Assembly: GCF_002009175.1 (NCBI RefSeq)
Contig: NZ_CP018047.1
Location: 4,402,001-4,466,000 of the forward strand
From: Streptomyces niveus
GTDB lineage: Bacteria > Actinomycetota > Actinomycetes > Streptomycetales > Streptomycetaceae
Direction: 5' to 3'
Length of the DNA: 64,000 bases
The notes below the pieces were generated by a model. The model saw only the letters and a list, made by a program, of their open reading frames with translations. It made no database searches and had not been told where the DNA came from. Positions 48,768-57,900 of this stretch are shown here, one piece after another; position 1 is the stretch's first letter, and each line of letters starts with the position of its first letter. The position numbers were made by a program, and so were the translations under genes.

Positions 48768-51700
48768 GTGAGCGTCACGACGACCGAGGGGGTCGACCCG
48801 TTCGGGACGGCTCGGCTGCGGCGTGCGGTACTGGACTCCTGGGGGGCGGGGCCCGCCCGGTTCCGGGAGGACGCCAACGCCGAGGAGGACCTCGCGCTCG
48901 GCGGCTACCGTGACCGCCTGATCGTCGAGCTGGCGCAGAACGCCGCCGACGCCGCCGCCCGTGCCGGCGCCCCCGGCAGGCTCCGGCTCACCCTGCGGCC
49001 CGCCACGGCCGAGGGCCCCGCCGTGCTCGTGGCCGCCAACACCGGCGCGCCCCTCGACGCGACCGGCGTCGAATCGCTCAGCACCCTGCGCGCCTCCGCC
49101 AAGCGCGAGGGGCACGAGTCCGCCGTCGGGCGGTTCGGTGTCGGTTTCGCCGCCGTCATCGCCGTCAGCGACGAACCTGCCGTCGTCGGCCGGCACGGCG
49201 GCGTCCGCTGGTCGCTCGCCGAGGCGCGCGGGCTGGCCCAGGAGGCCGCCCAGGGGAGCCCCGGGCTCGGCGACGAGCTGCGCCGCCGCGACGGGCACGT
49301 GCCGCTGCTGCGGCTGCCGCTGCCCGCCGAGGGCAGCGCGCCCGAGGGTTACGACACCGTGGTCATCCTGCCCCTGCGGGACGGGACCGCGCTCGACCTG
49401 GTCGAGCGGCTGCTCGCCGCGATCGACGACGCGCTGCTGCTGACGCTGCCGGGCCTCGCCGAGATCGTGGTCGAAACCCCGGACGGCGAGCGGGTGTTGA
49501 GGCGCACCGAGCGCGGCCCGTATGTGCATGTCGAGGACAGCGCGGCGGACACCGTACGGCGCTGGAGGGTTGTCAGCCGTCACGGGGCGACCGATCCGGC
49601 GCTGCTCGAAGGCCGGCCCGTCGAGGAACGCCTGCGTCCCCACTGGGCGGTCACCTGGGCCGTCCCCGTGGACGACGAGGGCGCCCCGGCCCGGCCCCGT
49701 ACCGCACCCGTCGTGCACGCCCCGACGCCGACCGACGAACCCCTCGGTGTCCCCGCGCTGTTGATCGCCTCGCTGCCGCTGGACACCACCAGGCGCCACC
49801 CCGCGCCCGGACCGCTCACCGACTTCCTGGTGGAGCGCGCCGCCGACGCGTACGCAGAACTGCTCGGTGACTGGCGGCCGGTGTCCACCGGCACCATCGA
49901 CCTGGTGCCGGGACCGCTCGGCAAGGGCGAGCTGGACGGGGTCCTGCGGGCCGCGATCCTCAAGCGGCTGCCGCGCGTCGCATTCCTCGAACCGGCCGCC
50001 CCCAGCGAGGAGTTGACCGCGCTGCGGCCCTTCGAGGCGGAGGTCGTGGAGGGCGCGGGCGACGACACCGTACGCGTACTGGCCGAAGTACTGCCCACGC
50101 TGCTGCCCGCCGGACTCGAACGGCGCACGGAGCTGCGGTCCCTGGCGGTGGGCCGGCTGCCCCTCGGTGACGCGATCGAGCGCATCGGCGGCGCCGAGCG
50201 GGCCCCCGAGTGGTGGCGGCGGCTGTACGAGTCGCTGGCCGGTGTCGACCCGGACCGGCTCTCCGGACTGCCCGTCCCGCTCGCCAGCGGCCGTACGGCC
50301 GTCGGGCCCCGGCGGGTCCTGCTGCCGCTCGCCGACACACCGTCCGACCTGGCCAGGCTCGGCCTGAAGGTGGCGCACCCCGACGCGGCCCACCCGCTGC
50401 TGGAGAAGCTCGGCGCCCTCCCCGCCTCGCCGCGCGCCGTGCTCACCACCCCGGAGGTACGCGCGGCGGTCGCCGCCTCGCTGGACTCCGCCGAGGTGTG
50501 GGACGAGGAACAGGGCCTGGACGCCGAGGAGTTGGCCGAGACCGTCCTCGCCCTGGTACGGGACGCGGATCTGGACGCCGGCGACGAGCCGTGGCTGGCC
50601 GCACTCGCCCTGCCCGACGAGGACGGCGAACTGGCCCCCGCCGGTGAACTCGTCCTGCCCGGCAGCCCGTTCGCCGCCGTCATGCGCGAGGACGAACTCG
50701 CCCTGTGCGACGCCGACCTGGCCGAACGCTGGGGTGAACAGCCGCTCGCCGCCTGCGGGGTGCTCGCCAACTTCACCCTCGTACGCGCCACCGACGTCGT
50801 CCTTGACCCCGACGAACTGGAGCCGCGCGACGGCGACTTCGCCGAACCCGACGACGCCGGTCTCCTCGACGCCGTCGACGTGTGGTGCGAGGACGTCCTG
50901 GACCGGCTGCCCGAGACACCCGTGCCGCCGGTCGCCACCGAGATCGTCGCCGTACGCGATCTGGACCTGGTGGACGACGACGCCTGGCCGCAGGCGCTGG
51001 CCCTGCTGGCGCGGCCTCCGCTGCGGGACGCGCTGACCGCGCCCGTACGCGTGCTGCTGCCCGACGGCACCACCGAGAGCGTGCGCTCGTACACCGCGTG
51101 GTGGCTGCGCGACCACCCCGTGCTCGACGGGCGCCGCCCGGCCGGTCTGCGCGCGGCGGGCGGCGATCCGCTGCTGGCCGGGCTGTACGACTCCGTGGAC
51201 GCGTCCGGCTTCGAGGACGCGCAGGTGCTGCGCGCCCTGGGCGTACGGACGTCGGTCGCCGCACTGCTGGACGAGCCGGGCGGCGCGGCCGAGCTGCTGA
51301 CCCGGCTGGCCGACCCGGACCGTGAGGTGACGGCCCGTCAGCTGCACGCCCTGTACACGGCGATCGCCGACCTCGACCCCGAACAGGTCACGCTGCCCGA
51401 CGAGTTGCGCGCGGTCGTGGACGGCGAGGTGCGGATCGTGGATGCGGCGGACGCCGTGATCGCGGACGCGCCCGACCTGCTGCCGCTGAGCGCCGGACTG
51501 CCGCTGCTGCCGGTCGCCCCGGCGCGCGCCGCCGACCTCGCGGAGCTGCTTCAGGTCGGACGGCTCGGCGAGAGCGTCACGGCGGAAGTGGCGTCGGAGG
51601 GCGAGGAGTACGAGGTCCCGGAGTCCGTCCACGTACTGCTCGGCGCGGACACGCCCGCCACCTATGTCGAGCACGAGCGACTGCTCGCGGGCGGCGTGGA

Positions 51701-51872
51701 GCTGGACTGGCGGCGCACTCCGGACGGCACGGTCCACGCGTCCACGGTGGAGGGCGTCGCCGCCGGGCTGGCGTGGGCGGCGGGCCAGTGGCCGCGCCGC
51801 TTCGAGGTGGCCGCGCTGCTGGAGGACGCGTCGCGCACGGAGGAGCTGGCGCGGGACCGCTGGTTCGACTGA
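48768..51872 (+). CDS. Sacsin/Hsp90-like ATP-binding protein
   Basis: 1034 residues from GTG. Only the N-terminal ~230 residues show a recognisable fold, the GHKL/Hsp90-type ATPase: LIVELAQNAADAAARAG (N-box, about 51-67), LVAANTGAPLDATGVESLST, and SAVGRFGVGFAAVIAVSDEP. This matches the sacsin-repeat subfamily. The remaining 800 residues are acidic, leucine-rich and helical with no catalytic motif I can name. The adjacency to DUF3027 is conserved in actinomycetes as I recall. A chaperone or DNA-processing ATPase role is possible. Confidence 0.8.
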   Translation: MSVTTTEGVDPFGTARLRRAVLDSWGAGPARFREDANAEEDLALGGYRDRLIVELAQNAADAAARAGAPGRLRLTLRPATAEGPAVLVAANTGAPLDATGVESLSTLRASAKREGHESAVGRFGVGFAAVIAVSDEPAVVGRHGGVRWSLAEARGLAQEAAQGSPGLGDELRRRDGHVPLLRLPLPAEGSAPEGYDTVVILPLRDGTALDLVERLLAAIDDALLLTLPGLAEIVVETPDGERVLRRTERGPYVHVEDSAADTVRRWRVVSRHGATDPALLEGRPVEERLRPHWAVTWAVPVDDEGAPARPRTAPVVHAPTPTDEPLGVPALLIASLPLDTTRRHPAPGPLTDFLVERAADAYAELLGDWRPVSTGTIDLVPGPLGKGELDGVLRAAILKRLPRVAFLEPAAPSEELTALRPFEAEVVEGAGDDTVRVLAEVLPTLLPAGLERRTELRSLAVGRLPLGDAIERIGGAERAPEWWRRLYESLAGVDPDRLSGLPVPLASGRTAVGPRRVLLPLADTPSDLARLGLKVAHPDAAHPLLEKLGALPASPRAVLTTPEVRAAVAASLDSAEVWDEEQGLDAEELAETVLALVRDADLDAGDEPWLAALALPDEDGELAPAGELVLPGSPFAAVMREDELALCDADLAERWGEQPLAACGVLANFTLVRATDVVLDPDELEPRDGDFAEPDDAGLLDAVDVWCEDVLDRLPETPVPPVATEIVAVRDLDLVDDDAWPQALALLARPPLRDALTAPVRVLLPDGTTESVRSYTAWWLRDHPVLDGRRPAGLRAAGGDPLLAGLYDSVDASGFEDAQVLRALGVRTSVAALLDEPGGAAELLTRLADPDREVTARQLHALYTAIADLDPEQVTLPDELRAVVDGEVRIVDAADAVIADAPDLLPLSAGLPLLPVAPARAADLAELLQVGRLGESVTAEVASEGEEYEVPESVHVLLGADTPATYVEHERLLAGGVELDWRRTPDGTVHASTVEGVAAGLAWAAGQWPRRFEVAALLEDASRTEELARDRWFD

Positions 51873-51913
51873 AGCCGTCCGGGCAAGAGGTGCGATCTTC
51901 ACGAATGTCGCAC

Positions 51914-51925
51914 GTTGTGTACAAC
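51914..51925. promoter_or_regulatory. Palindrome GTTGTGTACAAC upstream of an exported-protein gene
   Basis: Arms GTTGT/ACAAC around GT, 65 bases before the start codon of the next gene. It may be an operator or part of the promoter; TGTACA-type motifs also recur at 51946-51952. Confidence 0.4.
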
Positions 51926-51953
51926 CATTACCTCCCGTTCCTCGTCTGTACAT

Positions 51954-51971
51954 GTGAGCCAACAGGCTCAC
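51954..51971 (+). promoter_or_regulatory. Hairpin in the leader of the exported-protein gene
   Basis: GTGAGCCAACAGGCTCAC: perfect 7-bp arms with an AACA loop, ending 7 bases before the GGGGAATTGC RBS. Placed directly 5' of the RBS, it could protect the transcript end or tune translation. Confidence 0.55.
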
Positions 51972-51989
51972 TGACAAATGGGGAATTGC

Positions 51990-52844
51990 ATGCGAATCCG
52001 CGCCACTGTTGCCGTCGCGACCGGTGCCCTGGCTCTGTCGGCCCTCGCCGTGCCGGCCACCCAAGCCGCGCCCGCGGAGAACCGTCCCGGCGTGCCGTCC
52101 TACGGCTCCGCCACCCACCAGGGCTCCGCCGCCGCGCCGAAGGGCAACGCCCGAGCGGCCGCCGTGGCCCCGGTCATCAGCAAGGCCGTGGTCAACGGCG
52201 GCAAGCCCATCGTCGTCGGCACGACCGCCGTCAAGAAGGTCTCCGTCTCGGTCACCGCGTCCCACCCGGCCGGCATCGCCGACGCCGACGCGATCATCTG
52301 GATCGGCTCCAGCCTCGACGACCCGGACTCCTTCGGCTTCGGGGCGCCGGGGGCGTTCAAGTGCACGGCCGCGAGTGCCACCACCTCGACGTGCACCCAG
52401 ACCATCGAGGTCGACCCGCTGTGGCTCATCAACAGCGACTCCAAGACCTGGAACGTCGGCGCCTGGGCGCTGTCGAACGACGGCTACAGCGTCCAGAACG
52501 ACAAGTTCGCCAAGACGAACCTCCAGCGTCTGTCCAAGATCACCGTCAACGCCGCGCCGGAGCCGGTGAAGAAGGGCGGCACGATCACGGTCACGGGCAA
52601 GCTGTCCCGCGCCAACTGGGAGACGGGCACCTACAAGGGCTACGCCACCCAGTCGGTGCAGCTCCAGTTCCGTAAGAAGACCAGCACCACCTACAGCACC
52701 ATCAAGACGGTCAAGACCTCCAGCACCGGCACGCTGAAGACCACCACCAAGGCCACGGTGGACGGCTACTGGCGCTGGAACTTCGCCGGTACGTCCACGA
52801 CCCCGGCGGTCATCCCGGCCGGCGACTTCGTCGACGTGAAGTGA
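51990..52844 (+). CDS. Secreted protein of unknown function
   Basis: 284 residues from ATG 51990 behind GGGGAA. A Sec signal peptide (MRIRATVAVATGALALSALA, cut near TQAAP) precedes a threonine-, serine- and lysine-rich mature chain. Two beta-sandwich-like halves are visible: VISKAVVNGGKPIVVGTTAV, VKKVSVSVTASHPAGIADAD, and later VNAAPEPVKKGGTITVTGKL, ARANWETGTYKGYATQ-like, VQLQFRKKTSTTYSTIKTVK. These resemble Ig-like/calcium-regulated actinomycete exported repeats. It has a leader hairpin and a strong terminator, so it may be highly expressed. Confidence 0.75.
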   Translation: MRIRATVAVATGALALSALAVPATQAAPAENRPGVPSYGSATHQGSAAAPKGNARAAAVAPVISKAVVNGGKPIVVGTTAVKKVSVSVTASHPAGIADADAIIWIGSSLDDPDSFGFGAPGAFKCTAASATTSTCTQTIEVDPLWLINSDSKTWNVGAWALSNDGYSVQNDKFAKTNLQRLSKITVNAAPEPVKKGGTITVTGKLSRANWETGTYKGYATQSVQLQFRKKTSTTYSTIKTVKTSSTGTLKTTTKATVDGYWRWNFAGTSTTPAVIPAGDFVDVK

Positions 52845-52868
52845 CGTAACAGCTCAAGCACCCGCATG

Positions 52869-52905
52869 ACGAAGGGCCCCGCGCACCCGGCGCGGGGCCC
52901 TTCGT
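52869..52905. terminator. Strong bidirectional intrinsic terminator
   Basis: Arms ACGAAGGGCCCCGCGC (52869-52884) and GCGCGGGGCCCTTCGT (52890-52905) form a perfect 16-bp stem with a five-base loop, 25 bases past the exported protein's stop. It separates this gene from the convergent P-type ATPase gene. Confidence 0.9.
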
Positions 52906-52950
52906 CGTCGCGTCTCCCAGCGGGCCCTCTTCCGGCCCGGTCGGCCGTGC

Positions 52951-55413
52951 CTACACCGGGTACTTCCGGTCCACCAGCCGCCAGGCCGCTTCCAGCAGCA
53001 CCCCGCCCACGGCCGCGATCGCCACCGCCGTCCAGGGCATCGTCGTGCCCACCAGCTTCAGCGCGAAGAAGTGCTGGAGCGACGGGACGACCAGCACCAC
53101 CACGAAGCAGAACCCCATCGCCAGCACCAGCCCCACCCGCCACCAGGTGTACGGGCGGGCGATGATCGCCAGGACCCACATCGAGACCAGGAACAGCGTC
53201 AGTGTCGCCGCGCTCGTCTCGGCGGACAGGGCGCCCGGACCGCTGTAGTGCGAGCGGGCCAGCAGATACGTCGTGAACGTGGTGGCGGCGGCGATGACGC
53301 CGCTGGGGATCGAGTACCGCATCACCCTGCGTACGAAGTTCGGCCTGGCGCGCTCCTTGTTCGGCGCCAGGGCCAGGAAGAACGCCGGGACGCCGATCGT
53401 GAGCGTGGAGATCAGCGTCAGATGCCGGGGGAGGAACGGGTACTCCACCTGCGTGCACACCACCAGGATGGCCAGCAGCACGGAGTAGACAGTCTTCGTC
53501 AGGAACAGCGTGGCGACACGGGTGATGTTGCCGATGACGCGGCGGCCCTCGGCCACCACCGAGGGCAGCGTCGCGAAGCTGTTGTTCAGGAGCACGATCT
53601 GGGCGACCGCCCGCGTCGCCTCCGACCCCGATCCCATCGCGACGCCGATGTCGGCGTCCTTCAGGGCGAGGACGTCGTTCACACCGTCACCGGTCATCGC
53701 GACCGTGTGGCCGTGCGACTGCAGCGCGCCCACCATCTCCCGCTTCTGCTGCGGGCTGACCCGGCCGAAGACCGTGCCGGATTCGAGAGCCTTCGCCATC
53801 TCGTCGCGCTCGCCGGGCAGTTGGCGGGCGTCCACCGTACGGTCCGCGCCCGGCAGCCCGAGTTTCGCGGCCACGGCGCCGACCGAGACCGCGTTGTCGC
53901 CGGAGATCACCTTCGCCGCGACGTCCTGATCGGCGAAGTACGTGAGGGTCTCGGCGGCGTCGGGGCGCAGCCGCTGCTCCAGCACGACCAGGGCGGTCGG
54001 CTCGGCGCCGGCCGTCACGTCGGGTGCGTCCAGCGGCTTGTTGCCGTCGACACGGGCCAGCAGGAGCACCCGCAGGCCCTGCTTGTTGAGGGAGTCGATC
54101 TCCGCGAGCGTCGGATCACCGGCGGGCAGCAGGACGTCGGGCGCGCCGAGGAGCCAGCTCGTGGGCCCGTCCCGGCCGTCCCCCTCGAACGCGGCGCCGC
54201 TGTACTTGCGGGCCGAGGAGAACGGCAGCGCCGCCGTGGCGCGCCACCCCGAGCCGTCCGGATACGCGTCGATGATCGCCTGGAGGCTGGCGTTGGGCCG
54301 GGGGTCGGACGCGCCGAGGGCGCCGAGGACCGTGCGTACGTACAACTCGTCCGCGCCGCCCAGCGGGCGCAGTTCGGTGATGTCCATGCCGCCCTCGGTG
54401 AGCGTGCCCGTCTTGTCGAGGCAGACGACGTCGACGCGGGCCAGGCCCTCGATCGCCGGCAGCTCCTGGACGAGGCACTGCTTGCGGCCGAGCCGGATGA
54501 CGCCGATCGCGAAGGCGACCGAGGTCAGCAGGACCAGGCCCTCCGGGATCATGGGGACGATGCCGCCGATGGTCCGGGCGACGGAGTCCTTGAAGTCGTT
54601 CTGCTTGACGACGAGCTGACTGATGATCAGCCCGATCGCGGTCGGGACCATCATCCAGGTCACGTACTTGAGTATCGTGCTGATGCCGCTGCGCAGTTCG
54701 GACTGGACGAGTGTGAAGCGTGAGGCCTCTTCGGCGAGTTGGGCCGCGTACGCCTCCCGTCCCACCTTCGTCGCACGGAACGCGCCGCCGCCCGCGACCA
54801 CGAAGCTGCCCGACATCACCGTGTCGCCGGGGCGCTTGAGCACCGGGTCGGCCTCACCGGTGAGCAGGGACTCGTCGACCTCCAGATTGTCGGCCTCGAC
54901 GATCTCGCCGTCCACGACGACCTTGTCACCGGGGCCCAGCTCGACGATGTCGCCGAGGACGATCTCGGAGGTGGAGATCCCGGCCGCGACGCCGTCACGC
55001 CGTACGACCGGCTTGGCCTCGCCGATGACGGCCAGCCCGTCGAGCGTCCGCTTGGCGCGCAGCTCCTGGACGATGCCGATGCCGGTGTTCGCGATGATGA
55101 CGAAACCGAAGAGGCTGTCCTGGATCGGCGCGACGAACAGCACGATCGCCCACAGCACACCGATGAGCGCGTTGAACCGGGTGAAGACGTTGGCGCGGAC
55201 GATCTCGGCGGTCGAGCGGCTGCTGCGTACGGGTACGTCGTTGACCTCGCCGCGGGCGACCCGCTCGGCGACCTCGGCGGCGGTCAGCCCCGTGGCGTGG
55301 CCGGCCGGCGTTGGCAGCTCCCTCGGGTGGACGGGGTCCAGCTCCGCACCCGCGTCAATTGAGGGGCCGCGTGGCTCGCCGCCGCCGGTGTCGATCTTCG
55401 CCCGCTGAGTCAT
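52951..55413 (-). CDS. CtpE-like P-type ATPase
   Basis: 820 residues. The P-type core is complete: TGEADPVLKRPGDTVMSGS (actuator), Asp333 in DKTGTLTEGGMD, and MTGDGVNDVLALKDADIGVA. The transmembrane segment IPEGLVLLTSVAFAIGVIRL replaces the CPC of heavy-metal pumps and matches the actinobacterial CtpE group, linked in mycobacteria to calcium transport. Ten or so membrane helices are spread across the chain. The ATG at 55413 is preceded by a low-complexity N-terminus. The exported gene on the other side of the terminator is transcribed towards it. Confidence 0.85.
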   Translation of the reverse strand: MTQRAKIDTGGGEPRGPSIDAGAELDPVHPRELPTPAGHATGLTAAEVAERVARGEVNDVPVRSSRSTAEIVRANVFTRFNALIGVLWAIVLFVAPIQDSLFGFVIIANTGIGIVQELRAKRTLDGLAVIGEAKPVVRRDGVAAGISTSEIVLGDIVELGPGDKVVVDGEIVEADNLEVDESLLTGEADPVLKRPGDTVMSGSFVVAGGGAFRATKVGREAYAAQLAEEASRFTLVQSELRSGISTILKYVTWMMVPTAIGLIISQLVVKQNDFKDSVARTIGGIVPMIPEGLVLLTSVAFAIGVIRLGRKQCLVQELPAIEGLARVDVVCLDKTGTLTEGGMDITELRPLGGADELYVRTVLGALGASDPRPNASLQAIIDAYPDGSGWRATAALPFSSARKYSGAAFEGDGRDGPTSWLLGAPDVLLPAGDPTLAEIDSLNKQGLRVLLLARVDGNKPLDAPDVTAGAEPTALVVLEQRLRPDAAETLTYFADQDVAAKVISGDNAVSVGAVAAKLGLPGADRTVDARQLPGERDEMAKALESGTVFGRVSPQQKREMVGALQSHGHTVAMTGDGVNDVLALKDADIGVAMGSGSEATRAVAQIVLLNNSFATLPSVVAEGRRVIGNITRVATLFLTKTVYSVLLAILVVCTQVEYPFLPRHLTLISTLTIGVPAFFLALAPNKERARPNFVRRVMRYSIPSGVIAAATTFTTYLLARSHYSGPGALSAETSAATLTLFLVSMWVLAIIARPYTWWRVGLVLAMGFCFVVVLVVPSLQHFFALKLVGTTMPWTAVAIAAVGGVLLEAAWRLVDRKYPV

Positions 55414-55511
55414 GGGGTCGACGTTACGGCCGTGCGGGGGCGTTTACCCGCCGAGGGGCCCGAAGATCCGACCGAGGTACGAGAGGTACGAGCACAAGTC
55501 GTCCCAGGGCA

Positions 55512-55865
55512 TTACGGCGCGGGGTCCCGGGTGGAGCCGGGGCCGGTGTCCGGACCGCCTTCCGTACCCGGTTCGGTGCCCGATTCCGTGCCCGCTTCCG
55601 CACCCGGTTCGGTGTTCGCCTCTCTGGCCGCGCGCCTGATGGCCGCGTCGCGCCTGAGGACGTACCAGATGCCGATCAGCCCCAGCCCGGCGCCGGCCAG
55701 ACAGGTCCACACCCACCAGATGTGCCCGTGGTCGTCGAACCAGCCGTAGAACGGGAGCTGCACGAGGAAGAGGACGAACCAGATGACGGTGCCGCCGACG
55801 ATGGTCGGGACGACCGGCCCCTCCAGGGGCTCGGGTGCCTCATGCGTCGGGGTCCATTTGGCCAT
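55512..55865 (-). CDS. DUF2530 membrane protein
   Basis: 117 residues. Two membrane helices (VVPTIVGGTVIWFVLFLVQL and WWVWTCLAGAGLGLIGIWYV) surround a short FYGWFDDHGHIW loop, followed by a basic helix and a low-complexity Glu/Gly/Thr tail (TEPGAEAGTESGTEPGTEGG). This matches DUF2530, a small actinobacterial membrane family of unknown role. It lies 98 bases before the CtpE-like gene start, on the same strand. Confidence 0.85.
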   Translation of the reverse strand: MAKWTPTHEAPEPLEGPVVPTIVGGTVIWFVLFLVQLPFYGWFDDHGHIWWVWTCLAGAGLGLIGIWYVLRRDAAIRRAAREANTEPGAEAGTESGTEPGTEGGPDTGPGSTRDPAP

Positions 55866-56047
55866 GGCGTCAGTGTATGCGGCGGCCCCCGGCCTGGTCG
55901 GGCGCGGTCCCGCACGGCTCTACGCGCGGAGATAGCGATCACCGGCCCATCTGTTCATACTGAAACGGTTTTTGCGAGGTGGCCCGTTCCGCGTGGCCGG
56001 TTCCATTCGTTCGAACAGCCGATGACCATGACGACCGAGGGTTGCGC

Positions 56048-57466
56048 ATGCCCGTGCAGGACAAGGCCACCGCCCCGGTCGCCATAGACCGCTTCTTCAA
56101 GATCTCGGAGCGCGGTTCCACCGTCGCCCGCGAGGTGCGCGGAGGGTTCGCCACCTTCTTCGCGATGGCGTACATCATCGTGCTGAACCCGATCATCCTC
56201 GGCAGCGCGAAGGACCTGTACGGCCACCAGCTCCAGGGCGGCCAGCTCGTCACCGCCACCGTGGTGTCCGCGGCCTTCGCCACCCTCCTGATGGGCGTCA
56301 TCGGCAATGTGCCGATCGCGCTCGCCGCCGGGCTCGGCGTGAACACCATCGTCGCGCTCCAGCTCGCCCCGAGGATGAGCTGGCCCGACGCGATGGGCAT
56401 GGTCGTCCTGGCCGGTTTCCTGGTGATGCTGCTGGTCGCGACCGGGCTGCGGGAACGGGTGATGAACGCCGTACCGACCAGCCTCCGCAAGGGCATCGCC
56501 ATCGGTATCGGCCTCTTCATCATGCTGATCGGCCTGGTCGACTCCGGCTTCGTCTCGCGTATCCCGGACGTCGCCGGCACGACCGTGCCGCTCCAGCTCG
56601 GCTCGAACGGCCACCTCAACGGCTGGCCCGTGCTGGTCTTCGCACTCGGCGTGGTGCTCACGCTCGTACTGATCATCCGCAAGGTGTCGGGTGCGATCCT
56701 GATCTCGATCGTGACGATGACGGTCGTCGCGCTGGTCATCGAGGCGGTCGCCAACGTACCGAGCTGGGGCCTGACGACCCCGAAGTGGCCGGGCAACCCC
56801 GTGGCCGTCCCGGACTTCGGACTGCTCGGTCAGTTCAGCCTCTTCGGCGGCTTCGAGAAGGTCGGCTTCGTCACCGGCCTGCTCTTCGTCTTCACCGTGC
56901 TGCTGTCCACGTTCTTCGACGCGATGGGCACGATCCTCGGCGTCGGAGACGAGGCGAAGCTGATGGACGAGAAGGGGCGGCTGCCCGGGATCAACCGGGT
57001 GCTGTTCGTGGACGGCGTCGCCGTCGCCTACGGCGGCGCGACCTCGTCCTCCGCCACCACCTGCTTCGTGGAGTCCACGGCGGGGGTCGGCGAAGGCGCG
57101 CGGACGGGACTCGCGTCCGTCGTGACGGGCACGCTGTTCTCGCTGTCGCTGTTCCTCACACCGATCGCGACGATGGTGCCGTCCCAGGCGGCGACGCCCG
57201 CGCTGCTGGCGGTGGGCTTCCTGATCCTCGCCGGGTCGGTCAAGGACATCGACTGGACCGACTACACCGTCGCCGTTCCCGCCTTCCTGGCGATGGTGCT
57301 CATGCCGTTCACGTACTCGATCACCAACGGCATCGGCATCGGCTTCATCACCTTCAGCCTGCTGCGGCTGGCGGCGGGCCGGGGCCGCGAGGTGCCGGTG
57401 GCGATGTACGTGGTGTCGGCCGTGTTCGTCTTCTACTACGCGATGCCGGCGCTGGGCCTCACGTAA
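56048..57466 (+). CDS. NCS2 family (AzgA-type) purine permease
   Basis: 472 residues, about 12-14 membrane segments. The AzgA branch of NCS2, hypoxanthine/adenine/guanine transporters, is shown by GGFATFFAMAYIIVLNPIIL, VPIALAAGLGVNTIVALQLA and LLSTFFDAMGTILGVGDEAK with the T-F-D-x2-GT motif, and TSSSATTCFVESTAGVGEGA near the substrate site. The ATG at 56048 is preceded by CGAGGG. No purine riboswitch is visible in the 180-base leader. It is divergent from DUF2530. Confidence 0.92.
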   Translation: MPVQDKATAPVAIDRFFKISERGSTVAREVRGGFATFFAMAYIIVLNPIILGSAKDLYGHQLQGGQLVTATVVSAAFATLLMGVIGNVPIALAAGLGVNTIVALQLAPRMSWPDAMGMVVLAGFLVMLLVATGLRERVMNAVPTSLRKGIAIGIGLFIMLIGLVDSGFVSRIPDVAGTTVPLQLGSNGHLNGWPVLVFALGVVLTLVLIIRKVSGAILISIVTMTVVALVIEAVANVPSWGLTTPKWPGNPVAVPDFGLLGQFSLFGGFEKVGFVTGLLFVFTVLLSTFFDAMGTILGVGDEAKLMDEKGRLPGINRVLFVDGVAVAYGGATSSSATTCFVESTAGVGEGARTGLASVVTGTLFSLSLFLTPIATMVPSQAATPALLAVGFLILAGSVKDIDWTDYTVAVPAFLAMVLMPFTYSITNGIGIGFITFSLLRLAAGRGREVPVAMYVVSAVFVFYYAMPALGLT

Positions 57467-57553
57467 CGGCCGGGTCCGTCCCGGCGGCGTTCGTCCCGCG
57501 GACTTCGACGCCGGGGGCGGTCAGCGCCGGCGCGCGTCAACGCCCGCAGGTCG

Positions 57554-57736
57554 TCACGCCGCGCCGTAGAACCTCTCCGTCTCGTCGACGGACGCCCGGA
57601 AGCGTTCGTCGAAATCGTCGCGCGTGAGCGTCCCGACCACATAGTCCTGGACGCTCATTCCGCGTCTGGCGGCGTGTTGCCGAAGCCGGTCGAGCAGCTC
57701 ACCGTCTATCCGCAGGCTGAGCACTGTCGATGCCAT
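57554..57736 (-). CDS. Ribbon-helix-helix DNA-binding protein (antitoxin-like)
   Basis: 60 residues. The Arc/CopG-like fold reads TVLSLRIDGELLDRLRQHAA, RRGMSVQDYVVGTLTRDDF. This form is usual for antitoxins, but no toxin gene is beside it: its minus-strand downstream neighbour is 88 bases away and convergent. It may be a solo regulator. Its upstream region holds an 18-bp palindrome that it or another regulator could bind. Confidence 0.82.
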   Translation of the reverse strand: MASTVLSLRIDGELLDRLRQHAARRGMSVQDYVVGTLTRDDFDERFRASVDETERFYGAA

Positions 57737-57789
57737 GCCGACCAGGGTCGTGGGCGCGTACGGGCCGTTGGGTGACTTTCCGCGGTTGT

Positions 57790-57807
57790 CTCACTCGTTC
57801 GAGTGAG
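57790..57807. promoter_or_regulatory. 18-bp palindrome between the RHH and MarR genes
   Basis: CTCACTCGTTCGAGTGAG: perfect 8-bp arms CTCACTCG/CGAGTGAG with a TT centre, 54 bases upstream of the RHH gene and 94 bases upstream of the MarR gene. Looks like a dimer-binding operator; the regulator is unknown (the RHH protein, MarR protein or a TetR-type protein are candidates). Confidence 0.6.
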
Positions 57808-57869
57808 CTGCGGGCGCTCGATGTGTGGGATCTGTGAGCCCTGGCGTGGAGGGCGGTTCTCCGTTTTCC

Positions 57870-57895
57870 TTAGCCAAGGTAATGAGTTACGCTAA
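57870..57895. promoter_or_regulatory. Candidate MarR operator/promoter
   Basis: TTAGC and GCTAA mark the ends (57870-57874, 57891-57895) of a 26-base AT-richer stretch holding TAATGAGTTA, a few bases upstream of the MarR start at 57901. MarR proteins commonly bind such dyads over their own promoter. Confidence 0.5.
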
Positions 57896-57900
57896 AGAAC

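Noticed and set aside
48549..52265. Long minus-strand open frame opposite the sacsin-like gene
   Set aside because: The plus-strand frame has clear GHKL motifs and coding bias; the antisense is His/Gly/Gln/Arg-rich shadow.
55866..56047. Purine riboswitch before the NCS2 permease
   Set aside because: No conserved purine aptamer core or terminator switch is visible.
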